Positions 1-9,328 of a stretch of DNA of 64,000 bases are shown here, piece by piece. The stretch is from NCBI RefSeq assembly GCF_013403875.1, contig NZ_JACBNX010000014.1:83550-147549 (forward strand). The letters are read 5' to 3'. Source of the DNA: Burkholderia guangdongensis. GTDB taxonomy: Bacteria > Pseudomonadota > Gammaproteobacteria > Burkholderiales > Burkholderiaceae. Under the pieces are notes generated by a model. The model was not told the origin of the DNA, did not search any database, and worked only from the letters and a program-made list of their open reading frames with translations. Position numbers and translations under genes: made by a program. Each line of letters begins with the position of its first letter. Within the stretch, counting starts at the first letter, position 1.

Positions 1-1095
1 GTCGAGCCGGCCGCGAGCGCGAGCCGCGGCGCGCGCACGCAGCGCCTCGCGCTCGGCCGCAAGCTGTCGCAGCGCGAGCAGGCGATCCTCACGCGCCAGC
101 TCGCGAGCCTGCTGATCGCCGGGCTGCCGCTCGACGAGGCGCTCGGCGTGCTGACCGAGCAGGCCGAGCGCGACTACATCCGCGAGCTGATGGCCGCGAT
201 CCGCGCGGAAGTGCTCGGCGGCCATTCGCTCGCGAACGCGCTCGCCGAGCATCCGCGCGATTTTCCGGAGATCTACCGCGCGCTGGTGTCGGCCGGCGAG
301 CATACGGGCAAGCTCGGCATCGTGCTGTCGCGGCTGGCCGACTACATCGAGCAGCGCAACGCGCTGAAGCAGAAGATCGTGCTCGCGTTCACGTATCCGG
401 CGATCGTCACCCTGATCGCGTTCGGGATCGTCACGTTCCTGCTCAGCTACGTGGTGCCGCAGGTCGTGAACGTGTTCGCGAGCACGAAGCAGCAGCTGCC
501 GTTCCTGACGATCATGATGATGGCGCTGTCCGGCTTCGTGCGGCACTGGTGGTGGGCGATGCTGCTCGCGGCCGCGCTCGTCGTCTGGTTCGTGAAGGCG
601 ACGCTGTCGCGCGACGGACCGCGCCTCGCGTTCGACCGGTGGCTGCTCACCGCGCCGCTCGCGGGCAAGCTCGTGCGCGGCTACAACACGGTGCGCTTCG
701 CGAGCACGCTCGGCATCCTGACGGCGGCCGGCGTGCCGATCCTGCGCGCGCTGCAGGCGGCCGGCGAAACGCTGTCGAACCGCGCGATGCGCGCGAACAT
801 CGACGACGCGATCGTGCGCGTGCGCGAAGGCTCGGCGCTGTCGCGCGCGCTGAACAACGTGAAGACGTTTCCGCCGGTGCTCGTGCACCTGATCCGCTCC
901 GGCGAGGCGACCGGCGACGTGACGACGATGCTCGACCGCGCGGCCGACGGCGAGGCGCGCGAGCTCGAGCGCCGCACGATGTTCCTGACGAGCCTGCTCG
1001 AGCCGCTGCTGATTCTGGCGATGGGGGGGATCGTGCTCGTGATCGTGCTGTCGGTGATGCTGCCGATCATCGAGCTGAACAACATGGTGCAGTGA
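1..1095 (+). CDS. gspF: Type II secretion inner-membrane protein GspF (5' partial)
   Basis: Polytopic inner-membrane platform protein of the type II secretion system, which couples the cytoplasmic ATPase GspE to pseudopilus assembly. The reading frame is open from base 1, so the start lies outside the window; 364 residues are visible of a family usually near 405. Two T2SF domains can be seen: one ends in a hydrophobic segment around 400-460, the second runs from about 680 to 1090 and ends in a C-terminal membrane helix followed by PIIELNNMVQ. The visible region opens with the family-typical LALGRKLSQREQAILTRQL. It is the last forward gene before the inverted gspC. The family call is very safe. 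Confidence 0.96.
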   Translation, partial: VEPAASASRGARTQRLALGRKLSQREQAILTRQLASLLIAGLPLDEALGVLTEQAERDYIRELMAAIRAEVLGGHSLANALAEHPRDFPEIYRALVSAGEHTGKLGIVLSRLADYIEQRNALKQKIVLAFTYPAIVTLIAFGIVTFLLSYVVPQVVNVFASTKQQLPFLTIMMMALSGFVRHWWWAMLLAAALVVWFVKATLSRDGPRLAFDRWLLTAPLAGKLVRGYNTVRFASTLGILTAAGVPILRALQAAGETLSNRAMRANIDDAIVRVREGSALSRALNNVKTFPPVLVHLIRSGEATGDVTTMLDRAADGEARELERRTMFLTSLLEPLLILAMGGIVLVIVLSVMLPIIELNNMVQ

Positions 1096-1124
1096 CGGCC
1101 GCGCGCGCGGGGCGCGTGCGGGGT

Positions 1125-1535
1125 TCAGCGCATGTAGATCGCCGGGCTCGGCGTGTTCGCGGGCAGCGAGATTTCGGCGCGGGCGCCGTTGCGGTCGACG
1201 ACGATCGAGCGGTCGCGGACTTCGGCGAGCTTCTCGCCGGGCGCGATCTCGGCGCCGAGCGACACCGCGCGCGGCGGCTCGCCGCCGGTGGCGACGATCG
1301 CGGCGGCGCCGTGCTGCAGCGCGAGAACGCCGAACAGGTGGATGTCCTGGATGGGGTTCTTCGTGAGCTGGCCGCCGAACAGCGCGGCGGCGTCCTCGGT
1401 GCGGATCGGCGCGCGCGCGGCCGCCGCGGGCAGCGGCGTCTCGCGGGCCGACAGCGTGACGACCCAGTAGGTCGCCATCGCGCAGAGCGCCGCGAAGAGC
1501 GCGAGGGAAAGGATCCGGATCGAGAGCGTGTTCAT
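1125..1535 (-). CDS. gspC: Type II secretion protein GspC (short form)
   Basis: Bitopic inner-membrane protein that links the inner-membrane platform to the GspD secretin. The 136-residue product has one N-terminal membrane helix (about residues 8-26), then a periplasmic homology region with the sequence LFGGQLTKNPIQDIHLFGVL, typical of the HR domain. It lacks the C-terminal PDZ or coiled-coil domain of enterobacterial GspC (usually about 270-300 aa), as is common in Burkholderia. It is transcribed against gspF and divergently from gspG, so it does not belong to the gspG-N transcript. The gene symbol rests on position plus the HR-like motif. Confidence 0.85.
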   Translation of the reverse strand: MNTLSIRILSLALFAALCAMATYWVVTLSARETPLPAAAARAPIRTEDAAALFGGQLTKNPIQDIHLFGVLALQHGAAAIVATGGEPPRAVSLGAEIAPGEKLAEVRDRSIVVDRNGARAEISLPANTPSPAIYMR

Positions 1536-1720
1536 GCGCGTTATTGTACGGATCTATATGAAATTTGCGTTGGGTGAAAGCCCTCGGCGAGCGTCGCCTT
1601 ACAATGCGGGCTCCCGCCGGAATCGCGTTGTAAGGCGGCGGGCGGCTCCGGCAACGTTTTCGGGGTCGCGAACGCGCGTCATGCCGACGCGATCATTTTT
1701 TGAGGAAGAGGTAGTCAGTC

Positions 1721-2173
1721 ATGCAAACGTGGATCACTCGTCGCAACGCGGCCGCTCGCCGTCACCGTGGTTTTACGCTGATCGAAGTCATGGTGGTGAT
1801 CGCGATCCTCGGGATTCTCGCGGCGCTGATCGTGCCGAAGATCATGAGCCGCCCGGACGAGGCGCGCCGCATCGCGGCGAAGCAGGACATCGGCACGATC
1901 ATGCAGGCGCTGAAGCTGTACCGCCTCGACAACGGCCGCTATCCGACGCAGGAACAGGGCCTGACCGCGCTCGTGCAGAAGCCGGCCACCGATCCGGTGC
2001 CGAACAACTGGAAGGACGGCGGCTATCTCGAGCGCCTGCCGAACGATCCGTGGGGGAATACGTACAAGTATCTGAACCCGGGCGTGCACGGCGAGATCGA
2101 CGTGTTCAGCTACGGCGCCGACGGCAAGGAGGGCGGCGAAGGCAACGACTCCGATATCGGGTCGTGGCAGTAA
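1721..2173 (+). CDS. gspG: Major type II pseudopilin GspG
   Basis: Major subunit of the type II secretion pseudopilus, processed and N-methylated by the prepilin peptidase. Basic leader of 17 residues ending in Gly17, then [20 protein letters not shown] with the essential Glu at mature position 5 (Glu22). The C-terminal part carries the GspG signatures [17 protein letters not shown] and [16 protein letters not shown] plus the calcium-site region ending in DIGSWQ. 150 residues is normal for the family. A ribosome site (GAGGAAGAGG) lies about 8 bases upstream of the ATG at 1721. It is the first gene of gspGHIJKLMN. Confidence 0.97.
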   Translation: MQTWITRRNAAARRHRGFTLIEVMVVIAILGILAALIVPKIMSRPDEARRIAAKQDIGTIMQALKLYRLDNGRYPTQEQGLTALVQKPATDPVPNNWKDGGYLERLPNDPWGNTYKYLNPGVHGEIDVFSYGADGKEGGEGNDSDIGSWQ

Positions 2174-2204
2174 GCCGCGGCTGATCGTTCACGCTCCGCC
2201 GGCC

Positions 2205-2729
2205 ATGCACGCGATGCGCACGACAGGCACGCTTTTCCGCTTCGGTGCGCGATCCGCGACGACGGTTGGCGCCGGTCGCCGGGCGAGAGGCTTCACGCTG
2301 CTCGAGATGCTCGTCGTGCTCGTGATCGCGGGGCTGCTCGTGTCGCTCGCGTCGCTGTCGCTGACGCGCAATCCGCGCACCGACCTGCGCGAGGAGGCGC
2401 AGCGGCTCGCGCTGCTGTTCGAGAGCGCGGGCGACGAGGCGCAGGTGCGCGCGCGCCCGATCGCGTGGCAGCCGACCGAGCGCGGCTTTCGCTTCGACAT
2501 CGGCACCGTCGACGGCTGGCGGCCGCTGCGCGACGATCTGCTGCGCCCGCGCAACTGGGACGGCGGCGTGACGGGCGCCGACATCGACTATCCGGGCTCC
2601 GACACCCGCGCGAGCCGGCTCGTGTTCGGCACCGAGAGCATCGACATGCCGGTACGCGTGACGCTGCATTCGGCGGTCGGCAGCGCGACGATCGTCGGCA
2701 CCGGCAACGGCCGCTACGAGGTGCAGTGA
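2205..2729 (+). CDS. gspH: Minor pseudopilin GspH
   Basis: Minor pseudopilin of the type II secretion system. The leader is long and basic (29 residues, ending in Gly29), followed by FTLLEMLVVLVIAGLLVSLA, so the mature Glu5 is present. The remaining 125 residues form the variable beta-rich head. Start at 2205 is assumed; an ATG at 2214 in the same frame would shorten the leader by three residues, and neither has a strong Shine-Dalgarno site. It follows gspG after 31 bases and precedes gspI by two bases, so it is surely cotranscribed. Confidence 0.93.
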   Translation: MHAMRTTGTLFRFGARSATTVGAGRRARGFTLLEMLVVLVIAGLLVSLASLSLTRNPRTDLREEAQRLALLFESAGDEAQVRARPIAWQPTERGFRFDIGTVDGWRPLRDDLLRPRNWDGGVTGADIDYPGSDTRASRLVFGTESIDMPVRVTLHSAVGSATIVGTGNGRYEVQ

Positions 2730-2731
2730 CG

Positions 2732-3139
2732 ATGCGCGGCCGCCCTTCCCCTTTTTCTCCGCGTGGTGCGACACGAGGCTTCACGATGATCGAGGTGCTC
2801 GTCGCGCTCGCGATCATCGCGGTCGCGCTCGCCGCGTCGATCCGCGCGGTCGGCACGATGGCGAGCAACGCGGCCGAGCTGCATCGGCGCCTCCTCGCCG
2901 GCTGGAGCGCCGACAACGCGCTCGCGCAGCTTCGCCTCGCGCATGCGTGGCCCGCGATCGGCGAGCAGCGCTTCGACTGCTCGCAGGGCAACGTGCAGCT
3001 CGTCTGCACGCAGCGCGTCAGCACGACGCCGAATCCGGTGTTCCGGCGCGTCGAGGTGTCGGTGAGCACGCCCGGCGAATCCGGCGTGCTCGCACAGATG
3101 GTCACGGTGGTGGCGAATGAGACGAGCCGTTCGCTCTGA
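2732..3139 (+). CDS. gspI: Minor pseudopilin GspI
   Basis: Minor pseudopilin that with GspJ and GspK forms the tip complex which starts pseudopilus assembly. A 16-residue leader ends in Gly16, followed by FTMIEVLVALAIIAVALAA (mature Glu5 present). It contains the T2SI-typical segment in which Cys residues flank NVQLVCTQRV. 135 residues matches the family. The ATG at 2732 lies immediately after the gspH stop. The 3' end overlaps gspJ by 23 bases, which fits translational coupling. Confidence 0.94.
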   Translation: MRGRPSPFSPRGATRGFTMIEVLVALAIIAVALAASIRAVGTMASNAAELHRRLLAGWSADNALAQLRLAHAWPAIGEQRFDCSQGNVQLVCTQRVSTTPNPVFRRVEVSVSTPGESGVLAQMVTVVANETSRSL

Positions 3140-3815
3140 CGCGCGCGCGCCGCGATCCATCCGCGCGCCCCGCCGCCGCTCCTCCGGCTTCACGCTGATC
3201 GAGCTGATGGTCGCGATCGCGATCCTCGCGGTGGTCGCGGTGCTGGCGTGGCGCGGACTCGACCAGATCGTGCGCGGCCGCGACAAGGTCGCCGCCGAGA
3301 TGGAGGACGAGCGCATCTTCGCGCAGACGTTCGACCAGATGCGCACCGACGTGCGCCGCGCGGCGACCGACGACGAGGCCGGTGGGCCCGCGCTCGCGAT
3401 CGCCGGCAACACGCTGCAGGTCGTCCGCGCGTTCGACGTGCCCGGCGCGGCGCCGCGGCTGCAGATCGTCCGCTACCGGGTTGCCGGCGGCCGCGTGGTC
3501 CGCTACGCGTCGCCGCCGATCGGCGACGAGAGCGCGCTGCAGCGCATGCTGAAGGACACCGACGTCGACGGCTGGAGCGCGGTGCCGCTGATGGCCGGCG
3601 TCGGCGCGATCGACGCGCGCCTGTACGTGCCGCGCGTCGGCTGGACGACGAACATGCCGACCGCCGACGACGCGCTCGCGCAGAACAACGAAGCGCTGAA
3701 GGTTCCGCAGCTCGGCAACGCGCCGCCGCCGCGCGCGGTGACGGGCCTGCAGGTCAGCATCGGCGCGACGTCGCTGCGCGTGCCGGTCACGCGCATCTTC
3801 ATCGTCGGGGAATGA
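3117..3815 (+). CDS. gspJ: Minor pseudopilin GspJ
   Basis: Tip-complex minor pseudopilin. A long Arg-rich leader (24 residues) ends in Gly24, followed by FTLIELMVAIAILAVVAVLA; then the GspJ-typical WRGLDQIVRGRDKV and the acidic/aromatic head, ending in VTRIFIVGE. 232 residues is normal. The ATG at 3117 lies inside the gspI 3' end, and the stop overlaps the gspK start (ATGA at 3812-3815). Confidence 0.94.
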   Translation: MRRAVRSDARAPRSIRAPRRRSSGFTLIELMVAIAILAVVAVLAWRGLDQIVRGRDKVAAEMEDERIFAQTFDQMRTDVRRAATDDEAGGPALAIAGNTLQVVRAFDVPGAAPRLQIVRYRVAGGRVVRYASPPIGDESALQRMLKDTDVDGWSAVPLMAGVGAIDARLYVPRVGWTTNMPTADDALAQNNEALKVPQLGNAPPPRAVTGLQVSIGATSLRVPVTRIFIVGE

Positions 3816-4951
3816 CGATGAAGATGCGCCGCTTCCCCGCTTCTCATGCCCTGCCGCGCCGTGCGGCCACGCCGTCGCGCCAGCGCGGCGCGGCGATCAT
3901 CACCGCGCTCGTCGTCGTCGCGCTCGCGGCGATCCTCGTGTCCGGGATGTTGTGGCGCGAGCAGGTGCAGATCCGCCGGATCGAGAACCAGCGTCTCGCC
4001 GCGCAGGCGCAGTGGGTCGCGCGCGGCGCGCTCGACTGGACGCGGATGATCCTGCGCTCGGAAGCCGACACGTCGCCCGGCATCACGTATCTCGGCGGGA
4101 TCTGGGCGGTGCCGATCGCGAAGACGAAGCTGTCCGATTTCCTCGGACGGATCGGCGGCGGCGATCCGGGCGGCGGCGAGGACACGTACATCTCCGGCTC
4201 GATCGAGGACGCGCAGGCGAAATTCAATCTGCGCAACCTGGTGTCGTCGCCGGTGCCGGGCGCGATGCAGCTGAATGCCGCGCAGGTGCTCGCGTTCGCG
4301 CGCCTGCTGGCGACGCTCGGCTACGACGGCGCGCTCGCGAAGCGCGTCGCGATCCAGATGCGCGCGGGCCTCGCGCATTCGGCCACGCGTTTTCAGGCCG
4401 CGGCGCCGCCCGGTGTCGCGAGCATGCCGGTCCCGCTGCCCGATGGTGGCACGCAGGGTGGCACGCAGGGTGGCGGTGACCTGACCGACGAGCCGGGGCT
4501 CGCGGACGGCGGGGGCGGCCCTGCGCCGCTGCTGATGACGAGCGTCGACAGCCTGCTCGACGTCGAGGGCTTCACGCCGGAGATGGTCGAGCGACTGCGC
4601 CCGTTCGTGACCGTGCTGCCGACGACGACGCCCGTCAACATGAACACCGCGCCCGCCGAGGTGATCGCGTCGCTGGTGCCGGGGATGAGCGTGTCGTCCG
4701 CGCAGTCGCTGGTCGCGCGGCGCGAAACCGTGTTTTTCCGCAATCTGGCCGACGTGACGCTCGCGCTGAGCGGCGCCGGCGCGCCGCCGGGCACGCCGCT
4801 CGATTCGAGCGTGATCGACGTCAATTCGAGCTATTTCATCGTGCACGGCCGGATTCAGCACGAACGCGCGGAGGTGGATCGCACCTCGCTCGTGTATCGT
4901 GATCCGGCGACGCACACGACGCGGGTCGTGCGAATCCGCGATCAGCTATAA
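3812..4951 (+). CDS. gspK: Minor pseudopilin GspK
   Basis: Largest minor pseudopilin, thought to cap the pseudopilus. The N-terminus is atypical as expected for GspK: basic leader, RQRG then AAIITALVVVALAAILVSG, with no Glu at mature position 5. The large head contains the two saposin-like alpha regions and the motif VNMNTAPAEVIASLVPG seen in the family. A short imperfect repeat (GGTQGGTQGG) lies near 4445-4470 between the two halves. 379 residues. The start is coupled to gspJ by a 4-base overlap. Confidence 0.94.
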   Translation: MTMKMRRFPASHALPRRAATPSRQRGAAIITALVVVALAAILVSGMLWREQVQIRRIENQRLAAQAQWVARGALDWTRMILRSEADTSPGITYLGGIWAVPIAKTKLSDFLGRIGGGDPGGGEDTYISGSIEDAQAKFNLRNLVSSPVPGAMQLNAAQVLAFARLLATLGYDGALAKRVAIQMRAGLAHSATRFQAAAPPGVASMPVPLPDGGTQGGTQGGGDLTDEPGLADGGGGPAPLLMTSVDSLLDVEGFTPEMVERLRPFVTVLPTTTPVNMNTAPAEVIASLVPGMSVSSAQSLVARRETVFFRNLADVTLALSGAGAPPGTPLDSSVIDVNSSYFIVHGRIQHERAEVDRTSLVYRDPATHTTRVVRIRDQL

Positions 4952-4975
4952 CGACGCCATTCGGGAGAGGAGTCC

Positions 4976-6391
4976 GTGAGCACGTTGATTGTTTTACTGC
5001 CGCCGCGCGAACCGGCCGTGCCGCTGCAGGAATGGCAGTGGCCGGAGCTGCCGTTCACGCTCGTCGACAAGACCGGCCAGACGCAGCGCGCCGGCCGCGC
5101 GGCGCTCGCGCTCTTGCCGCGCGCGGCGTCGACGGTGCTGATCGTCGCCGCGCGCGACGTGCTGCTGCTCGCCGCGGCCGTGCCGCCGCTGCGCGGGCCG
5201 AAGCTGCGTCAGGCGCTGCCGAACGTCATCGAGGATCAGCTGATTCAGGATCCGCAGGGCTGCCACATCGCGCTCGATCCGGCCGCGCTGCCCGACGGGC
5301 GGCGCGTGCTCGCGGTCGTCGACCGCGCGTGGTTCCGGACGATCTGCGACGCGTTCGTCGCGGCCGGCCATCGGCATCTGCGCGCGGTGCCCGCGACGCG
5401 CTGCCTGCCTGCGCCGACGGTGGTGCCGGCGGTGGCGCCAATTGGGGCGGCCGAGCCCGCGGCATCCGCCACGCAGGCTGGGGGTGAAGCGGCTGCGTCC
5501 GCCCGTCCGGCCGCGGTCGCGGCAGTGCTCGGCGTGGCCGCCGCGCTCGAGCCGGTGCTTGCCGACGCGGTCGCGCTGGCCGCATCCGCACCGCGCGTCG
5601 AGCTCGCGCTCGCGCGCGGCGCGCTCGGCGAGGGCTTCGTCGCGCCGGCGTCGCGCGTCGCCGGCACGCTGGCCGCACTGACGGGCGGTGCGCCGGTCGA
5701 GCTTTACACGCTCGCGGAACCGGGCGCGGAACCGCGTCTCGCGTCGGTTGCCGCGCGCGACGATAACGGTGCACTGCGCGGCGCACTGCACGACGCACTG
5801 CCCGGCGTCTCCCAAGGGGATGTCCTTCGGGGCGCCACCGCGCTGCCGTTCGACGCGTTCGCGCGCCGCGCGCTCGCGGAGCGCTTCGATCTGTGCCAGT
5901 TCGAATTCGAAATGCAGCCGTGGCGCTTCGACCGCGCGACGGTGAGGCGGCTGCGCGTGCCGGTCGCACTCGCGGCGGCGACGCTCGGCATCGCGGTCGT
6001 CGGAATGAATCTGTACTGGTGGAAGCTGTCGCGCGAGCGCGATGCGCTATCCGCGCAGATCACCGAGACGCTGCTGACCGCGTTCCCGAAGACGACGACC
6101 GTGCTCGATCCGCCCGCGCAGATGGCGCGTCAGCTCGATCAGCTGCGGCTCGCGGCCGGCGAGCTGTCGCCGAACGACTTCCTCGCGCTCGCGAGCGGGC
6201 TGTCGCGCGCGCTCGGGCCGCTGCCGCCGAACGGCATCGCGTCGCTCGACTATCACGACCGGCGGCTCGACGTCGGCTTCAAGCCGGAGGTCAAGGTCGA
6301 TCCGGACTTCGCGCAGCGTCTCGCGCAAAACGGGCTGTCGGGCGAGATCGACAGCAGCACGGGCAAATGGACGATCCGGAGCCGTTCATGA
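4976..6391 (+). CDS. gspL: Type II secretion protein GspL
   Basis: Inner-membrane protein with a cytoplasmic actin-like domain that binds GspE and a periplasmic ferredoxin-like domain that pairs with GspM. The start is GTG at 4976 behind a clear GGGAGAGGAG site. The cytoplasmic domain (about residues 1-300) holds LPNVIEDQLIQDP, typical of GspL, and an Ala/Pro-rich linker around residues 145-185. One membrane helix is predicted near residues 328-348, followed by the periplasmic domain. 471 residues. The stop overlaps the gspM ATG. Confidence 0.93.
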   Translation: MSTLIVLLPPREPAVPLQEWQWPELPFTLVDKTGQTQRAGRAALALLPRAASTVLIVAARDVLLLAAAVPPLRGPKLRQALPNVIEDQLIQDPQGCHIALDPAALPDGRRVLAVVDRAWFRTICDAFVAAGHRHLRAVPATRCLPAPTVVPAVAPIGAAEPAASATQAGGEAAASARPAAVAAVLGVAAALEPVLADAVALAASAPRVELALARGALGEGFVAPASRVAGTLAALTGGAPVELYTLAEPGAEPRLASVAARDDNGALRGALHDALPGVSQGDVLRGATALPFDAFARRALAERFDLCQFEFEMQPWRFDRATVRRLRVPVALAAATLGIAVVGMNLYWWKLSRERDALSAQITETLLTAFPKTTTVLDPPAQMARQLDQLRLAAGELSPNDFLALASGLSRALGPLPPNGIASLDYHDRRLDVGFKPEVKVDPDFAQRLAQNGLSGEIDSSTGKWTIRSRS

Positions 6392-6891
6392 AAACAGCGA
6401 TCAACGAAACGCTGGCGCAATTCTGGGGCGCGCGCACCCTTCGCGAAAAACAGATGCTCGGCTGGGGTGGCGCGGTGCTCGCCGTGGCGTTCGCCTACTC
6501 GGTGCTGTGGTCGCCTGCGCAGGAAGGCAGCGCGCGAATCTCGCACGCGTTGCCGACGATGCGCGGCGAGCTCGCGCAGATGGCCGCGCAGGCGAACGAG
6601 GCGCGGATGCTGACGGCCGCCGCGCAGGGCGTCGCGCCGACCGGCGCCGCGCTGAAGGATGCGCTGACCGCGTCACTGTCCGACCACGGGCTGCCGGCCG
6701 CGCAGCTCCAGATCGTCGGCGAGGGCGTGCAGATCCAGATGAAGAACGCGTCGTTCCCGCTGTGGACGCAGTGGCTCGACGACGCGCGGCGGCAGTTCAA
6801 GGTGCAGGTCGGCGAGGCGCACGTGAGCGCGCTGAAGGACGATGGCCAGGTCGACCTGACGGCGGTGATGCAGCCGTCCACGCGGAAATGA
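6388..6891 (+). CDS. gspM: Type II secretion protein GspM
   Basis: Bitopic inner-membrane partner of GspL. The 167-residue product has a cytoplasmic start with REKQMLGWGGAVLAVAFAYSVLW (quoted in part: REKQMLGWGG), giving one membrane helix at about residues 24-43, then a periplasmic ferredoxin-like domain. The ATG at 6388 overlaps the gspL stop (ATGA). Position and topology identify it more than any single motif. Confidence 0.92.
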   Translation: MKTAINETLAQFWGARTLREKQMLGWGGAVLAVAFAYSVLWSPAQEGSARISHALPTMRGELAQMAAQANEARMLTAAAQGVAPTGAALKDALTASLSDHGLPAAQLQIVGEGVQIQMKNASFPLWTQWLDDARRQFKVQVGEAHVSALKDDGQVDLTAVMQPSTRK

Positions 6892-6931
6892 CGGCGCGCA
6901 ACGGGCACGCGGCGGTCGAGAGGATCGGGCG

Positions 6932-7720
6932 ATGACGCGGTGGCTGAGGCGGCTCGGCGCCGCATTGCCGTGGGTCGCCGCCGGCGGTCTCGCGAGCGTG
7001 GTCACGCTCGTCGCGCTCGCGCCGGCCGCGTGGGTCGCGCCTCAGTTCGCGCGCGCGACCCACGGGCGCGTGAATCTCGTCGATCCGGACGGCTCGCTGT
7101 GGCACGGCGGCGCAACGCTGCTGCTCGCGCCGGGCGCGGATCGCAGCGCGTCGACGCTGCTGCCCGGGCGGGTCGAATGGCGCACCGAATTCTGGCCGCT
7201 GCTGACGGGCCGCGTGCGGATGCGGATGTGGCAGACGGACGCGATGCGCAACCCGATCACGCTCGATGCGACGTGGCGCGGCGCGGTGGTGTCGTCGGGC
7301 GCGATGGCGGTGCCGGCGTCGCTGCTCGCGGGGCTCGGCACGCCGTTCAACACGCTCGATCTGCAGGGCGACGTGCGGCTGCGCTGGAGCGACTGGCGGC
7401 TGTTCGGCAACGACGCGTTCGGCCGGCTGAACGTGACGATCGATTCGATGAGCTCGCGCGTGTCGCGCGTGAAGCCGCTCGGGTCGTACGAGGCGGTGCT
7501 GTTCGCGCAGGGCGCGGGCGCGAACCTCGACCTGACGACGCTGAAGGGCCCGCTGTTCCTCGACGGGCACGGCGAGTTCGGTGCGGCGAGCGCGTCGTTT
7601 CGCGGCACCGCGCACGCGTCGCCGGAGCAGCAGGCGAATCTCGCGGGGCTGCTGAACCTGCTCGGGCGTCCGATCGGCAACGGCGCGGTGTCGCTGATCT
7701 ACGGCGACGCCGCACGCTGA
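6932..7720 (+). CDS. gspN: Type II secretion protein GspN
   Basis: Accessory protein of the type II system found in some gammaproteobacteria and in Burkholderia. It has one N-terminal membrane helix (about residues 9-33), then a largely beta-rich periplasmic region with DGSLWHGGATLLL and PGRVEWRTEFWPLLTGRV, which match the family. 262 residues, normal length. It closes the gsp operon; a GC-rich hairpin follows at 7729-7748 before a convergent gene. Confidence 0.9.
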   Translation: MTRWLRRLGAALPWVAAGGLASVVTLVALAPAAWVAPQFARATHGRVNLVDPDGSLWHGGATLLLAPGADRSASTLLPGRVEWRTEFWPLLTGRVRMRMWQTDAMRNPITLDATWRGAVVSSGAMAVPASLLAGLGTPFNTLDLQGDVRLRWSDWRLFGNDAFGRLNVTIDSMSSRVSRVKPLGSYEAVLFAQGAGANLDLTTLKGPLFLDGHGEFGAASASFRGTAHASPEQQANLAGLLNLLGRPIGNGAVSLIYGDAAR

Positions 7721-7728
7721 CGACGGGC

Positions 7729-7748
7729 GGCGGGCGGCGTCGCCCGCC
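7729..7748. terminator. Hairpin between convergent genes
   Basis: Eight-base perfect stem GGCGGGCG / CGCCCGCC with loop GCGT, in the 54-base gap between the 3' ends of gspN and the efflux gene. No T-run follows, so as an intrinsic terminator it is only plausible. Confidence 0.35.
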
Positions 7749-7774
7749 CCGCCACCACCCCGCCGTCGCGGCGG

Positions 7775-9328
7775 CTACTGCTGCGCGAGCGGCGCCGGAG
7801 CCGACGCCGCTGCCGGCGCCGACGCGTTCGCGGGCGGCGCCGCGACGTCGCCGGTTTCGCGCGTCATCTGCGACGCATCCCAGCCGCCGCCGAGCGCCTT
7901 CACGAGCCCGACCGACGACACCATCCGCTCACCGGCGATCGTCGCGAGCTTCTGGTGCGCGGTGAACGCGGTCGTCTGCGCGGACAGCACGTTCAGATAC
8001 GCGACGGTGCCCGCCTTGTACTGGTTCAGCGTGATCGCGAGCGAGTGCTCGGCGCTGTCGACGGCCTGCTGCTGCACGCCGACCTCCTGCGCGAGGATCC
8101 GCTGCGACGCGAGATTGTCCTCGACGTCCTGGAACGCCGCGAGCACGGTCTGCCGGTACGTGGCGACGTTCTGATCGTACGCGGCGCGCGCGGCGTCGGT
8201 TTGCGCGGAACGCAGGCCGGCGTCGAACAGCGTCGCCGCGAGTTGCGGGCCGACGGTCCAGAAGCGCGACGGCAGCGTGAACAGCTGCGACCACACCGAG
8301 CTTTCGAACCCGCCGCTCGCGGATAGCGTCAGCGACGGGAAGAACGCGGAGATCGCGACGCCGATCTGCTCGTTCGCGGCCGCCGCGCGCCGCTCGGCGC
8401 CCGCGATGTCGGGCCGCCGCTCGAGCAGCGCGGACGGCACGTCGACCGGCGTGACGGGCGGCTCGGCGGTGAGCGGCATCGGCGGCAGCGAGAACGTCGA
8501 CGCCGGCTCGCCGATCAGCGTCGCGATCGCGTGCTCGTACTGCGCGCGCGCGACGCCGTTGTCGATCGCCGCGGCCTGCGCGGACTGGAGCTGCGTTTGC
8601 GCCTGGATCACGTCCGAGCGCGCGGCGACGCCCTGCGCGTACTGGTTTTCGGTGAGCTGCAGCGACTGCTGGTACGACTTGACGGTGTCGTCGAGGAGCT
8701 TCTGCAGCGCGTCGGCGGTGCGCAGCTGGAAGTAGGTCTGCGCGAGCGTCGCCTGCTGCGACAGCCGCGCGTTCGCGAGATCGGCGGCGGCGGCCGATTC
8801 GTTCGCGCGCTGCTCGCTGACCGTGCGGCTGACCTTGCCCCACAGGTCGGGCTCCCACGATGCGTCGAGGCTGGCGCTGTAGCTGTTGCTGATCAGGCTG
8901 GAGCTGCCGATGCTGGCCGACGTACCCGACGCGCGCGGCGTGCGCGAGCGCGACGCCGACGCGGACAAGCCGACGGTCGGGAAGTAGGCCGCGCGCGCCT
9001 CGGTGACGAGCGCGCGCGCCTGGCGATAGGCGGCCGCGGACTGCGCGATCGTCTGGTTCGACGCATTGAGCTTGTCGATCAGCGTGTTCAGTTGCGGATC
9101 GTCGTAGACGGTCCACCACGGTCCGCGGTCGGCGCGGTCGGCGGGCTGCGCGACCTTCCAGCCGGCGGGCGCTTCCTTGAACGCGGCGGGCACGGGCGCG
9201 GCGGGCCGCTTGTAGTCGGGCCCGACCGCGCAGCCGGCGAGCAGCACGACCGCCGCGGCAACGGCGACGCCCATGGCGGCGGCGGTGCTCGGCGTGCGGC
9301 GTGCGCGCGGGGATCGGACGTACGGCAT
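7775..9328 (-). CDS. Outer-membrane efflux factor, NodT/OprM family lipoprotein
   Basis: TolC-like outer-membrane channel for tripartite drug efflux. The product (517 aa from 9328) has a signal peptide with lipobox LLAGC followed by AVGPDYKRPAAPVP, the hallmark of the NodT/OprM branch, then two repeated helical-hairpin/beta domains with the typical ASWEPDLWGKV and LLERRPDIAGAERR. The start at 9328 is chosen over 9403 because it places the signal peptide at the N-terminus and has an AGGAA site just upstream. It is divergent from a MarR regulator and an MFS pump. Ala/Pro-rich C-terminal tail. The specific substrate is unknown. Confidence 0.93.
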   Translation of the reverse strand: MPYVRSPRARRTPSTAAAMGVAVAAAVVLLAGCAVGPDYKRPAAPVPAAFKEAPAGWKVAQPADRADRGPWWTVYDDPQLNTLIDKLNASNQTIAQSAAAYRQARALVTEARAAYFPTVGLSASASRSRTPRASGTSASIGSSSLISNSYSASLDASWEPDLWGKVSRTVSEQRANESAAAADLANARLSQQATLAQTYFQLRTADALQKLLDDTVKSYQQSLQLTENQYAQGVAARSDVIQAQTQLQSAQAAAIDNGVARAQYEHAIATLIGEPASTFSLPPMPLTAEPPVTPVDVPSALLERRPDIAGAERRAAAANEQIGVAISAFFPSLTLSASGGFESSVWSQLFTLPSRFWTVGPQLAATLFDAGLRSAQTDAARAAYDQNVATYRQTVLAAFQDVEDNLASQRILAQEVGVQQQAVDSAEHSLAITLNQYKAGTVAYLNVLSAQTTAFTAHQKLATIAGERMVSSVGLVKALGGGWDASQMTRETGDVAAPPANASAPAAASAPAPLAQQ

